A DNA stretch of 64,000 nt, taken from positions 434,001 to 498,000 of the forward strand of contig CAJYDM010000002.1 of assembly GCA_913757435.1 (NCBI GenBank). Reading direction: 5' to 3'. The stretch is from Syntrophomonas sp. DTU019 (GTDB lineage: Bacteria > Bacillota > Syntrophomonadia > Syntrophomonadales > Syntrophomonadaceae). The notes under the pieces were generated by a model. The model did no database searches, was not told where the DNA came from, and saw only the letters and a list, made by a program, of their open reading frames with translations. This document shows positions 44,199 to 55,374 of this stretch, piece after piece (the first letter of the stretch is position 1; each line of letters starts with the position of its first letter). The translations under genes and the position numbers were made by a program.

Positions 44199-45236
44199 GT
44201 GAAAATCGGAGTACTGCTCAGCGGAGGGGTAGATAGTGCTGTAACTGCTGCTCTGCTCCAGCGCAGTGGTCATGAGGTGGTCGGCATCACCATGGTCAAT
44301 TGGCGGCCTGATACCGCTCAGCAGGCAGCTCAGGTAGCTGCTTTTTTGGGAATAGAACACCATGTGGCCGATCTGCGCGGACCATTTGAAGCTGAGGTCA
44401 TCGACTACTTCTGTAATACCTACCTCGCTGGTGCCACCCCCAACCCCTGTATACACTGCAATGCGGTCATAAAATTCGGCAATCTGATGCAATATGCCCT
44501 CGGTTTAGGCTGCGATAAGGTGGCTACCGGGCATTATGCACGTATCCGTCAAGACGCGGGCAGCGGGTTGTACAGCCTCCATCAAGGAGCAGACCAGAGC
44601 AAAGACCAGAGCTACTTTCTGTATCGTTTGAACCAGCAGCAATTGCAGCGTATCATATTCCCGCTGGGGGAGAAGTCCAAGCAGTCGGTGTGGCAGCTTG
44701 CCGAGCAGTTAAAACTGCCCCTACCCCACGGTCTGGAGAGCCAGGAAATCTGTTTTATCGAAGGGGACTACCGGGATCTGCTATCGCAGCGGGTGCAATG
44801 CCAGCCCGGGGATATTGTAGATGCTTCCGGCCGGGTAATGGGCTGCCACCGGGGGCTGCCCTTTTACACCGTGGGGCAACGCCGCGGACTGGGCATAGCC
44901 GCCGGGGAGCCGCTATATATTGTGGATATGCTTCCTGAGCCGAATTGCATCATCGTTGGACCGGAAAAAAGCCTTTACCAGCCGGCTCTGATTGCCCGGG
45001 AAGTGCATTTCATATCGGGGCAGATCCCGTCCCTGCCCCTGGAGGTGAAAGCCAAAGTCCGCTACCGGGCAGCACTGGCTCAAGCAGTGATTTTCCCAGA
45101 AGGGGAGGGCATAAGGGTCGAATTCGATCAACTCCAGCGGGCCATAACCAGAGGCCAGTCAGTGGTTTTCTACCTTGGCGACCAGGTCCTGGGTGGAGGC
45201 ATTATCGAATCACCGTGTGCGGATAAAAACGATTAA
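44199..45236 (+). CDS. mnmA: tRNA-specific 2-thiouridylase
   Basis: A 345-residue MnmA that thiolates U34 of Glu, Gln and Lys tRNAs. PP-loop VLLSGGVDSAVTAALL at the N-terminus, TPNPCIHCNAVIKFGNLM with the first catalytic Cys, ATGHYARI, KDQSYFLYRL, and SQEICFIEGD with the second Cys. GTG 44199 lies 5 nt after GCAGGAGGTG; the open frame upstream to 44088 lacks an RBS. The segment between the PP-loop and the catalytic Cys is shorter than in E. coli. A terminator follows. Confidence 0.93.
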   Translation: MKIGVLLSGGVDSAVTAALLQRSGHEVVGITMVNWRPDTAQQAAQVAAFLGIEHHVADLRGPFEAEVIDYFCNTYLAGATPNPCIHCNAVIKFGNLMQYALGLGCDKVATGHYARIRQDAGSGLYSLHQGADQSKDQSYFLYRLNQQQLQRIIFPLGEKSKQSVWQLAEQLKLPLPHGLESQEICFIEGDYRDLLSQRVQCQPGDIVDASGRVMGCHRGLPFYTVGQRRGLGIAAGEPLYIVDMLPEPNCIIVGPEKSLYQPALIAREVHFISGQIPSLPLEVKAKVRYRAALAQAVIFPEGEGIRVEFDQLQRAITRGQSVVFYLGDQVLGGGIIESPCADKND

Positions 45237-45259
45237 TACAATTGATCCATATCTGATTC

Positions 45260-45285
45260 TGCGCCTTTAATGGCGCATTTTTTTT
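45260..45285 (+). terminator. Rho-independent terminator of mnmA
   Basis: TGCGCC, loop TTTAAT, GGCGCA, then a run of eight or more T. Confidence 0.85.
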
Positions 45286-45333
45286 GTTCTGTCGGGCAAT
45301 CTAAATCTAATCAAACAAGGAGGCCGGGCTAAT

Positions 45334-45795
45334 TTGAAATTGCGCAATATAATCAGCCTGCCGGTATTCTATGAGCCCACCGCCACTGTAGTTGGTTATG
45401 TAGAGGAGGTGGTCATAAATGACGATTACCGGATCGACTACCTGATCATTAACACCAGTCATAATGAATTGCGCATGATTCCCAGCCCTTGTTTTGAATT
45501 AGGTCCACATGCTGTGTTGATTAATGATATGGCGAGTATCAAACCATGCCCGGTCCGGGAAGAATATACCGTATACCAAAAAAAGCTGGGGGATACCATC
45601 TTTGACGCTCAGGGCCGGGAAATAGGGTCGATCAGTGACTTCGTCATCTGTATAGAGGACCACCGGGTGAAGGGAGTTGAAGTATACAGCGGGGCAGTAT
45701 GCGATATTCTGTACGGCCGCCGCGAGATACCCCTGACTGAGGTGACCTGGAAAAGTATAGCCAGCGGGGTCATTGATGCGGAAAGGAGAGCTTGA
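45334..45795 (+). CDS. PRC-barrel domain protein
   Basis: A 153-residue protein of two PRC-barrel-like modules (ISLPVFYEPTATVVGYVEEVVIN and LGDTIFDAQGREIGSISDFVIC). TTG 45334 follows AAGGAGG. It heads a run of short genes ending in an AI-2E-type permease and alaS; the next gene begins 2 bp after its stop. Structural paralogue of the protein at 40288. Probably a membrane-proximal or RNA-linked adapter, but that is a guess. Confidence 0.8.
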   Translation: MKLRNIISLPVFYEPTATVVGYVEEVVINDDYRIDYLIINTSHNELRMIPSPCFELGPHAVLINDMASIKPCPVREEYTVYQKKLGDTIFDAQGREIGSISDFVICIEDHRVKGVEVYSGAVCDILYGRREIPLTEVTWKSIASGVIDAERRA

Positions 45796-45797
45796 TC

Positions 45798-45974
45798 ATG
45801 ACATTAAGGTGCCCAGCGTGTAGAGGCCTGCAAGTAGGCAAAGTAGGAAGCGATCAGTATTATTGCTGGAATTGTTATTTGGAGTTCAACTTCCACAAAG
45901 GTCAGGTCAATCTATACGAAGTGGCTGAAGACGGAAGTCTGATCGCCATGGAAAATTCCTCTCAAATCCTTTAA
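45798..45974 (+). CDS. Small zinc-ribbon protein
   Basis: A 58-residue protein with LRCPACRGLQVGKVGSDQYYCWNC: two CxxC knuckles that should bind one zinc, then a short acidic tail. ATG 45798 follows AAGGAG; a TTG 6 bp earlier is possible. It lies in the PRC-barrel/YtxH/permease group. Function unknown; similar ribbons occur in nucleic-acid or assembly factors. Confidence 0.7.
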   Translation: MTLRCPACRGLQVGKVGSDQYYCWNCYLEFNFHKGQVNLYEVAEDGSLIAMENSSQIL

Positions 45975-45993
45975 TAGAGACGGGGGTGAAACA

Positions 45994-46197
45994 GTGAGAT
46001 ACCGCAGTCATAATCATTGGGGATACATGATGTTTGGTGCCGTCCTGGGTGCAGCCGCCACAGTGATGTATTATCATCAGGGCAGTGAGCTCAGCAAGCT
46101 GGGCAACCGGATGATGAACAAGTCCAGGCAAGTCATGGACGACACTATGAGCACAATTGGTGAACAGACCGATTATAGTACGGGAAGCGAGCAATAG
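45994..46197 (+). CDS. Small YtxH-like membrane-anchored protein
   Basis: A 67-residue protein with one hydrophobic segment (WGYMMFGAVLGAAATVMYY, about residues 9-27) followed by a polar helical tail with Lys/Met/Asp, the layout of YtxH-type small proteins. GTG 45994 follows GGGGGTGA. Ends 3 bp before the permease gene, so it is co-transcribed and might associate with it. Confidence 0.6.
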   Translation: MRYRSHNHWGYMMFGAVLGAAATVMYYHQGSELSKLGNRMMNKSRQVMDDTMSTIGEQTDYSTGSEQ

Positions 46198-46200
46198 CAG

Positions 46201-47220
46201 GTGTCCCTCTTAAACAACAGAGGTTGGCGCAGTATACTTTTTTTAGTGGTGGCGGCTGCCACCATCTATTTTTTATATCGGCTGCGGGAAGTGCTCTATG
46301 CCTTCAGTTTCGGCGGCATCATGGCCTATTTTCTGTACCGCCCGGTGAAGGCCCTGGAAAGACGAGGTCTTGCGCGGTTAGCTGCCATTTTGCTTATTTA
46401 TATACTGTCAGCGGCTTGCCTGGGGGCTCTAGCTTACTGGATGGTTCCAGCCATAGCAATCGAAGTGGGTGAGCTAGGTCGTATCTATCCGCTGTGCGTG
46501 GAAGACATACAGCGACTGCTGGCGCAGCTGGACGGTATGGCCAAACCGGAGCGGCTGCAAGTGTTTATCGACGATAACCTGGCACGGCTGGAGGCGGGGG
46601 TATACAATGCCCTGCAGCATTTCATCGACACTTGGTATCATCTCCTGAGCAGAATACTGGCCTTGATATTTGCGCCTATTCTGGCCTTTTACATCCTGGG
46701 AGACTGGGAAAAAATCAGGGACTCTTTTCTCAACCTACTGCCCCCGCGAGCCCGGGTGCAGATGCGCAGCTTATTTCAAGAAGTCGACCGTATAATGGTC
46801 GAGTTTATCAAAGGCTATTTCTTGATCGCAGTAATAGTAGGTCTCTTAACCGGGGTTTGGGCTGCGTTGTTGGGTGTGCCTTTCCCGCTGATCATAGGCA
46901 TCGTGGCTGGGATCACCAATTTGGTGCCCTATTTTGGCCCCATTCTAGGAGGCCTGCCGGCTATAGCCCTGGCCTGGACCGTGTCGCTGCGTCTGGCCGC
47001 CTTGATGGCATTAGGGATACTGATTATTCAGCAATTGGAGGCCAACCTGTTTACTCCTCGTATTATAGGGAAAAAATTAGGTATGCACCCATTGAGCATT
47101 ATCTTTGTGCTCCTGGCCGGGGGCACACTGTTCGGACTATGGGGAGTGATTCTGGCTCTGCCGGCAGCGGCGGTACTGAAAGTTATATTGCATTGGGCGC
47201 ACTTGAAAATTGCAGAATAA
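46201..47220 (+). CDS. AI-2E-family (TqsA/PerM-like) permease
   Basis: A 339-residue polytopic membrane protein of the AI-2E/UPF0118 family: about eight helices, with the signature GVPFPLIIGIVAGITNLVPYFGPILGGLPA near 225-255 and the C-terminal MHPLSIIFVLLAGGTLFGLWGVILALPAAAVLKV. Family members have been linked to autoinducer export, Na+/H+ exchange or envelope stress; the name does not prove signalling. GTG 46201 has no strong RBS, so coupling with the preceding gene is likely. Same operon direction as alaS, 109 bp upstream. Confidence 0.85.
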   Translation: MSLLNNRGWRSILFLVVAAATIYFLYRLREVLYAFSFGGIMAYFLYRPVKALERRGLARLAAILLIYILSAACLGALAYWMVPAIAIEVGELGRIYPLCVEDIQRLLAQLDGMAKPERLQVFIDDNLARLEAGVYNALQHFIDTWYHLLSRILALIFAPILAFYILGDWEKIRDSFLNLLPPRARVQMRSLFQEVDRIMVEFIKGYFLIAVIVGLLTGVWAALLGVPFPLIIGIVAGITNLVPYFGPILGGLPAIALAWTVSLRLAALMALGILIIQQLEANLFTPRIIGKKLGMHPLSIIFVLLAGGTLFGLWGVILALPAAAVLKVILHWAHLKIAE

Positions 47221-47329
47221 ACTTTTATTTCGGCCAGTGCTACAAATGTAGCGCCAAAAGTTGACATCGCAGCGGTTTTTCCCTGAAAATAGAGTATACT
47301 AGTATTTTTTCGGGATGGAGGAGGCCTAA

Positions 47330-49975
<2,646 letters not shown>

Positions 49976-50028
49976 TTAAGAGGAATATCCTGTCTCCAAG
50001 CCGAAAGAGTAACTGGGAGGGAACGAAT

Positions 50029-50283
50029 ATGGCACATGGACCTGGACATACGGTTAGTTTCAGCCTGGCCAAAGACGGCGAGGAAAGGGTCAAAAGCATT
50101 CTGCAGGCAGTGCACCAGGCCCTAGAAGAGAAGGGCTACAATCCTATAAACCAGCTGGTGGGGTTTATGATTTCAGGTGATCCGGCGTACATCACCAGCC
50201 ATAATGAGGCCCGCAGCCTGATTTGCAAAGTTGACCGGGATGAGATTATGGAAGTGCTAATCCGGGATTATCTGGGCAAATAG
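50029..50283 (+). CDS. ireB: IreB-family regulatory phosphoprotein (UPF0297)
   Basis: An 84-residue UPF0297 protein (B. subtilis YrzL, Enterococcus IreB): [51 protein letters not shown] is the family core. In Enterococcus IreB is a substrate of the Ser/Thr kinase IreK and modulates cephalosporin resistance. The N-terminus ([14 protein letters not shown]) differs from the usual one with phospho-Thr. ATG 50029 follows GGGAGGG. Second in the alaS block. Confidence 0.88.
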   Translation: MAHGPGHTVSFSLAKDGEERVKSILQAVHQALEEKGYNPINQLVGFMISGDPAYITSHNEARSLICKVDRDEIMEVLIRDYLGK

Positions 50284-50328
50284 CGGCCAAAGCGGTCGCG
50301 GTACTAAGAGTTAGCGTTAGGACAGATA

Positions 50329-50775
50329 ATGAGAATAATGGGTTTAGATGTCGGTGACAAGCGTATCGGGATAGCCGTGAGCGACCCACTGGGATGGACA
50401 GCACAACCTCATTCGGTGTTGAACCGTAAAAGTCCCAGCCAGGATTATAAACGCCTGGCAGAACTGTGCACCAGCGAGCAAATCGATCTCCTGGTGGTGG
50501 GCCTGCCGCTAAACATGAATGGCACGGTCGGACCAAGAGCCCAGTTAGTCCAGGAATTCGCGGCGCAATTGTCTGCCTTTACAGGGCTTGAGGTGGAATA
50601 CTGGGATGAACGGCTTTCTACCAAAAGCGCTGAGCGGACCCTCTTGGCGGCTGATGTATCCCGTCAGAAACGCAAAGAGGTTATCGATAAACTAGCCGCG
50701 GTCCACATTTTACAAGGTTACTTGGACAACCGCAGCCGGTCGGATAGGTTTGACGAAAACCATAATAAACTATAG
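50329..50775 (+). CDS. ruvX: Holliday junction resolvase-like RuvX/YqgF
   Basis: A 148-residue YqgF-fold nuclease, involved in 16S rRNA pre-processing in E. coli and in junction resolution elsewhere. Motifs GLDVGDKRIGIAVSDPLG (first Asp), LLVVGLPLNMNGTVGPRA (Glu/Asp region), and VEYWDERLSTKSAE with the acidic pair, ending DKLAAVHILQGYLD. Usual length. The third member of the alaS-ireB-ruvX-DUF1292 block. Confidence 0.93.
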   Translation: MRIMGLDVGDKRIGIAVSDPLGWTAQPHSVLNRKSPSQDYKRLAELCTSEQIDLLVVGLPLNMNGTVGPRAQLVQEFAAQLSAFTGLEVEYWDERLSTKSAERTLLAADVSRQKRKEVIDKLAAVHILQGYLDNRSRSDRFDENHNKL

Positions 50776-50808
50776 AATGTCAATAGTTTGGAGAAAGAGG
50801 TGGCCGCT

Positions 50809-51096
50809 ATGCACGATGGAGACCTGTTAGATGAAGATTTTCCAGTGTTAGTTCTGGTTGATGATGAAGGTATAGAACATCAATTCGAACTTCTGGCTGA
50901 ACTGGAGATTGAGGAGAACTTTTACCGTGTCCTCATACCGCTGGAAGACGAAGACGAAGAGGAATGTGAAGTTGTCATCCTCAAGGTGGTGTACGATGAG
51001 GAGGGCAATGAATTCCTGAGTGATATCGATGATGAAGAAGAATGGGAAATGGTTGCCGATGCCTGGCAGGAACTGGTAGACAACGAAGAAATCTGA
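50809..51096 (+). CDS. DUF1292 acidic small protein
   Basis: A 95-residue highly acidic protein (VLVDDEGIEHQFELLAELEIEENFYRVLI, then DEDEEECEVVILKVVYDEEGNEFLSDI), the DUF1292 signature (B. subtilis YrzB). Function unknown. ATG 50809 follows AGAGGTGG; the upstream GTG is less likely. Last of the alaS block; a terminator follows directly. Confidence 0.88.
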   Translation: MHDGDLLDEDFPVLVLVDDEGIEHQFELLAELEIEENFYRVLIPLEDEDEEECEVVILKVVYDEEGNEFLSDIDDEEEWEMVADAWQELVDNEEI

Positions 51097-51106
51097 TATC
51101 ATCTAT

Positions 51107-51131
51107 AAAAGAAGCCTTAGGGCTTCTTTTT
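51107..51131 (+). terminator. Rho-independent terminator of the alaS block
   Basis: AAAAGAAGCC-TTAG-GGCTTCTTTTT: a 6-bp GC-containing stem extended by A/T pairs with a T run. Confidence 0.85.
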
Positions 51132-51219
51132 GTTCGCTCTGATTAAATAGCATACTGAAATAGAAATGTAATATAATCGTAATAGTGTATAGATGATTTT
51201 ACGCTTTGGGGGAAGGGTT

Positions 51220-52746
51220 TTGCCGACGATACAGTATGATACAAGATTTAAGAAGGCCGCACTCTGGGTAATTATCCTGATTCTGGGTATAATGTCAGCA
51301 GCAGGTCTTTTTTATTGGCAGGCTTACGGCAGCAAAGCGAATTTCTTCCCCGGCGTCAGCATTGCCAATACAGCGGTGGCAGGCTGCAATAAAAGCCAGG
51401 CCGCCAGTGCCCTGGAGTATAACATTAAGCAGGCCTACTTGCAGCCAGTGGTTTTCAGCTACGGCTCCTACCGCCATGAGACCAGCCTGGGAGAGTTGGC
51501 TTTTCCCGTGGAGACCGTCCGGGTAGTTGAGGAAGTTTATTCGCAGGAGAGCCAACGGGGATTGGTTTCCAAAGCCTCCAGTATTATCGGCAGCAAGACT
51601 ATGGAGTATTCAATTCCCATTGAGTACCGGGCCGAGGTGGTAGAACAGCTCATAAGTGACTGGCAGGCCACTTTAGGAACCCCAGCGGTAGATGCCCGTT
51701 TGGAGATCGACCGGGTGCAAGGTTTGGTAGTTGTCCCTGAAAAGGTCGGCCAGGAAGTGGATTATGATGCTACCTGGGCGCAGATGCCGAAACAGTGGAA
51801 CCCCTCAGCAGCCATCGAAATACCGGTCATAATGAAACAGAAAGAACCTGCCGTTGTAGCCCAGGATCTGAAAGGTATGGGGGAACTTTCTTCCTACACC
51901 ACCTGGTATAAAGTCGCCGAAGTGGACAGGACTCACAATCTGACCAAGGCTGCCAATATAATTAACGGAACCATGATTAGACCGGGACAGATTTTCTCCT
52001 TCAACCAGACCGTAGGACCACGCACCGGGGTTACAGGATACCGCGACGCACTGGTCATCGTGGGGGACAAATTTGAACCTGGCACCGGCGGTGGTATATG
52101 TCAGGTTTCTTCGACACTTTACAATGCTGCGCTGTTGGCGGGATTGGAGATCGTGGAAAGATTCAATCATGGCCTTGCAGTAGCTTACATACCTCCCGGA
52201 CTGGATGCTACCGTAGCTTACGGGTTGCAGGATTTTCGATTCAAAAACAATACCGACAGCCCGGTATACATTCGCAGCATAGCCGGGGGCGGAAAGCATA
52301 CTATAAGCATATACGGCAATCTGGCTTACAAGAAAAACGTCAAATTGAGCTACGTTATAGACCAGGTGATTCCCTTCCAGGAGATACGAGAATTTAAAGC
52401 GGACTTAACACCAGGTTCGGAGCAGGTTGATCACAACGGTTCACCGGGATATATAGTGCGGTCCTTCCGCAGTTATCTGAACGCCAATGGAGAAATTATA
52501 GCCTCGGAGCAATTAGCTCGGGACCGTTACAAGCCCCTCAATAAATTGATCTATGTGGGTCCCGCAACTACGGTCGGCAATCCCCCGGAAGATGAAATGC
52601 CAGTGGACAATCCCGTAAAACCAGGTGATGAACCCAAACCCGATGATAAGCCAGATCCTGAAGATAAGCCTGAACCCGAAGATAAACCTGAACCTGAGGA
52701 TAAACCCCAGGACCCTGAGCATGACGAGTTTGACCCTATGTCTTAG
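51220..52746 (+). CDS. VanW-family, YoaR-like cell-wall protein with Pro-Glu repeat tail
   Basis: A 508-residue envelope protein. N-terminal membrane helix (VIILILGIMSAAGLFYW), peptidoglycan-binding-like region (FPGVSIANTAVAGCNKSQAASAL), then the VanW domain (NINGTMIRPGQIFSFNQTVGPRT, GICQVSSTLYNAALLAGL, NHGLAVAYIPPGLDATVA), a G5-like segment, and a tail of repeats of the type DKPEPE (about 475-500). VanW-type proteins occur near vancomycin-resistance and sporulation genes; activity is not established. TTG 51220 follows GGGGGAAGG; ATG 51193 lacks an RBS. Faces mltG 27 bp downstream. Confidence 0.8.
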   Translation: MPTIQYDTRFKKAALWVIILILGIMSAAGLFYWQAYGSKANFFPGVSIANTAVAGCNKSQAASALEYNIKQAYLQPVVFSYGSYRHETSLGELAFPVETVRVVEEVYSQESQRGLVSKASSIIGSKTMEYSIPIEYRAEVVEQLISDWQATLGTPAVDARLEIDRVQGLVVVPEKVGQEVDYDATWAQMPKQWNPSAAIEIPVIMKQKEPAVVAQDLKGMGELSSYTTWYKVAEVDRTHNLTKAANIINGTMIRPGQIFSFNQTVGPRTGVTGYRDALVIVGDKFEPGTGGGICQVSSTLYNAALLAGLEIVERFNHGLAVAYIPPGLDATVAYGLQDFRFKNNTDSPVYIRSIAGGGKHTISIYGNLAYKKNVKLSYVIDQVIPFQEIREFKADLTPGSEQVDHNGSPGYIVRSFRSYLNANGEIIASEQLARDRYKPLNKLIYVGPATTVGNPPEDEMPVDNPVKPGDEPKPDDKPDPEDKPEPEDKPEPEDKPQDPEHDEFDPMS

Positions 52747-52773
52747 GAATGCAGTAATAGATTTTTTCTATGG

Positions 52774-53817
52774 ATGGACGAAATGAGTGAAGTCAAAGTT
52801 GTGCGTAAGAAAAATACCATATTAATGCTGGCCGCAGTTTTGATACTGATAAGCCTGGGTCTTTTAGGTGGACAATTGATATCCCAGCAATACCGGCCAT
52901 TAGATCCGAACGATACTAGCCTGATAGATATCCACATACCTCCGGCCAGCAGCGCGGCTGGGATAGCCGCCGAACTCAAATCTCAGGGCTTGATCCGTAA
53001 TGAGGATTTTTTCCTGGCTTATTGCCGTCAGAAAGGCTTGGACAGCCAGTTGAAAGCCGGCCACTACCGTTTTTCCAGGAGCCAGGGGCTGGCTTATATT
53101 GCCGAGGCCATAGCCGAAGGCAGGGTAGTCACCATGTCATTGACTATTCCCGAGGGTTACACAGTGGCCCAAGTAGGAGAACTTCTGGTTAGCCGGGGCA
53201 TATGCAGCTCAGAAGCCTGGCAGCAGGCGGTCAGCAAGAACTACGATTTCGCATTTTTGCAGGGAGGTCATCGCCCCGCAGTCCGGCATTCCCTGGAGGG
53301 CTTCCTTTTTCCGGACACATACACCATCGAGGAATCTACCTCCGCCGAGGATATAGTGAAGACCATGCTGAAAAGGTTTGAGACCGTATGGGACGAGCAG
53401 TTTGCCGCTCTGGCCAAATCGCAGAACCGTGACGTGCTGGAGGTGATTACCACTGCCTCTTTAATAGAAGAAGAAGCGCAGGTAGCAACGGAACGTGCCC
53501 GGGTCGCAGGGGTGATAGAAAACCGCCTCAGCCGGAATATGCTGCTGCAAATCGATGCTACTGTACTATACGCCCTGGGAATCAACAAACCTCAGGTTAC
53601 ATACGCCGACTTGAAGGTGGAATCACCGTATAACACCTACCTCCACCTCGGGCTGCCGCCCGGTCCTATTGCCTGCCCCGGTGAGGCTGCCATTCATGCG
53701 GCCTTGCATCCCGAACAGCATCAATATTTGTATTATGTGGCCAGGGGAGATGGAAGCCATGAATTCACCACTACCTTCCAGGAGCACCTGGCCGCTCAGA
53801 AGCGCTATGCGAAATGA
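52774..53817 (+). CDS. mltG: Endolytic murein transglycosylase
   Basis: A 347-residue MltG (YceG/YrrL): single N-terminal membrane helix, a LysM-like region (TIPEGYTVAQVGELLVSRG), and the catalytic core EGFLFPDTYTI, VITTASLIEEEAQ with the catalytic Glu, RLSRNMLLQIDATVLYALG, SPYNTYLHLGLPPGPIACPG. It cleaves nascent glycan strands and sets chain length. ATG 52774 or 52783 are both possible. Overlaps the U32 gene by 11 bp, mirroring the Bacillus yrrL-yrrN/O arrangement. Confidence 0.93.
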   Translation: MDEMSEVKVVRKKNTILMLAAVLILISLGLLGGQLISQQYRPLDPNDTSLIDIHIPPASSAAGIAAELKSQGLIRNEDFFLAYCRQKGLDSQLKAGHYRFSRSQGLAYIAEAIAEGRVVTMSLTIPEGYTVAQVGELLVSRGICSSEAWQQAVSKNYDFAFLQGGHRPAVRHSLEGFLFPDTYTIEESTSAEDIVKTMLKRFETVWDEQFAALAKSQNRDVLEVITTASLIEEEAQVATERARVAGVIENRLSRNMLLQIDATVLYALGINKPQVTYADLKVESPYNTYLHLGLPPGPIACPGEAAIHAALHPEQHQYLYYVARGDGSHEFTTTFQEHLAAQKRYAK

Positions 53818-55099
53818 TACCATCCAGGCCACAACATCAATAAGGATTTCAGAGCAAGCGCCTAAGCGGCCCGAGCTGTTGATTCCCGCAGGAGACCTGG
53901 AAAAACTGCACACTGCCCTGCTGTTTGGCGGAGATGCGGTATATGTAGGCGGCCAGGAGTTCAGCCTGAGGGCTTATGCCGACAATTTTGACCTGCCCTC
54001 TCTGGAGCAAGGGGTACGGTTTGCACATAACCAAGGGAAAAAAGTATTTGTGACGGTCAATATTTTGGCACATAATCGTCATCTCCAAGCTTTGCCCGCT
54101 TTCCTTGAGAAGTTGGGGGAATTGCAGGTTGACGGTCTTATAATATCTGATCCCGGGGTGATGAGACTAGCCGGGAATCTTGTACCCCACATACCCGTCA
54201 CTGTCAGCACCCAGGCCAATGTCAGCAATTATGAGAGCGCGGCAGTGTTTAAAGATCTGGGAGCCCAACGCATTGTCCTGGCCAGGGAATTATCGCTTGA
54301 AGAGATCGCTGCTATCAAGGCTAGAGTCCCGGTGGAGGTCGAGGTCTTTATCCATGGAGCCATGTGCGTTTCCTATTCCGGCCGCTGTCTATTGTCGTAT
54401 TATATGACCGGACGCAGTGCCAATCAAGGTGCCTGTGCACATCCCTGCCGTTATCGGTATGCCTTACAGGAAGAGAAGCGCCCCGGACAGTATTTCCCCA
54501 TCGAAGAGGATGAACACGGCACCTATATACTCAATTCCAGTGACCTGTGCCTGCTAGAGCATATACCGCAATTGATACAGGCCGGGGTCGATGCCTTCAA
54601 AGTGGAGGGGCGTATGAAGAGCCCCTTGTACACCGCCAGCACTGCCCGGGTTTACCGCCAGGCTATTGATTTTTGGCTGCAGACCGGGCAGCCGTATACT
54701 CCTGAGTTGATGGCAGCCTGGCAGCAGGAATTGCAGGGTATTGCCACCCGGCCTTACACCAACGGTTTCATTATGGGTCCTGCCCAGGACCTGCAGGACG
54801 CCTCTAAGAGCCGAGATGGGGATTACCGCCTGGAGTTTTGCGGGATAGTGAAAGGTTATGATAGCGGCTCAGGCCGGCTGGAAATTGAACAGCGCGCCAA
54901 TTTCGGGCCGGGAGACCAGCTGGAACTGATGATTCCCGGACAGCCCATAAAACCCTGGGACTGTCGGGAGATATATGACGAAAACGGACTCCTTCTTGAC
55001 CGAGCCCGCCATGCCCGGCAAAGGGTATGGGCACCATATGGGGCAGCGGTGGCGCCATACTCCATATTGCGGCGTGTTTCCAAGAGGGCGGTCAAATGA
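53807..55099 (+). CDS. U32-family peptidase (TrhP/RlhA-like)
   Basis: A 430-residue U32 protein: PELLIPAGDLEKLHTALLFGGDAVYVGG, VFIHGAMCVSYSGRCLLSYYMTGRSANQGACAHPCRYRY (the U32 signature with Cys ligands), and DAFKVEGRMKSPLY. Despite the peptidase name, homologues TrhP and RlhA hydroxylate tRNA or 23S rRNA. The long upstream open frame is spurious; ATG 53807 overlaps the mltG end. Ends overlapping the next ATG (ATGA). Confidence 0.9.
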   Translation: MRNDTIQATTSIRISEQAPKRPELLIPAGDLEKLHTALLFGGDAVYVGGQEFSLRAYADNFDLPSLEQGVRFAHNQGKKVFVTVNILAHNRHLQALPAFLEKLGELQVDGLIISDPGVMRLAGNLVPHIPVTVSTQANVSNYESAAVFKDLGAQRIVLARELSLEEIAAIKARVPVEVEVFIHGAMCVSYSGRCLLSYYMTGRSANQGACAHPCRYRYALQEEKRPGQYFPIEEDEHGTYILNSSDLCLLEHIPQLIQAGVDAFKVEGRMKSPLYTASTARVYRQAIDFWLQTGQPYTPELMAAWQQELQGIATRPYTNGFIMGPAQDLQDASKSRDGDYRLEFCGIVKGYDSGSGRLEIEQRANFGPGDQLELMIPGQPIKPWDCREIYDENGLLLDRARHARQRVWAPYGAAVAPYSILRRVSKRAVK

Positions 55100-55314
55100 C
55101 GACACCTGCTCCCGATACGATTCACCTTATGGTCAATCCCGCGCATATCGACTGTTTGAACCGCATCCTGGAAGGGTATGAACACCTGGGGGTCTTATCC
55201 ACCCTGGACCGCCGGCAGGGGTTGGCGGTGGTGCGCGGCACTGCAGACACCTATCAGGATTTAATGCACATTTTGAATCACCTGCCTTTTGAGATTGCCA
55301 TCAAATCTGAATAA
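55096..55314 (+). CDS. DUF4911-like small protein
   Basis: A 72-residue protein starting ATG 55096, overlapping the U32 stop in ATGA, so translationally coupled. The sequence (DTIHLMVNPAHIDCLNRILEGYEHLGVLSTLDRRQGLAVVRGT) has an alternating beta-alpha-beta look seen in DUF4911. Function unknown; its coupling to the U32 gene suggests assistance in RNA hydroxylation or a shared substrate. Confidence 0.7.
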   Translation: MTTPAPDTIHLMVNPAHIDCLNRILEGYEHLGVLSTLDRRQGLAVVRGTADTYQDLMHILNHLPFEIAIKSE

Positions 55315-55374
55315 CTGGTATAAGCCCGCAGAGATGAGCTAATGCTAAAAAAAAGCTAATGAGGGGGCACCAGG

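Noticed and set aside
47221-47329. T-box leader before alaS
   Set aside because: The 109-bp gap lacks the AGGGTGG anti-terminator bulge sequence and a specifier hairpin; the TTGACA at 47261 is 28 bp from TATACT, too far for a promoter pair.
53669-53806. Upstream extension of the U32 gene
   Set aside because: This stretch lies inside the mltG coding region and the U32 domain begins only after ATG 53807.
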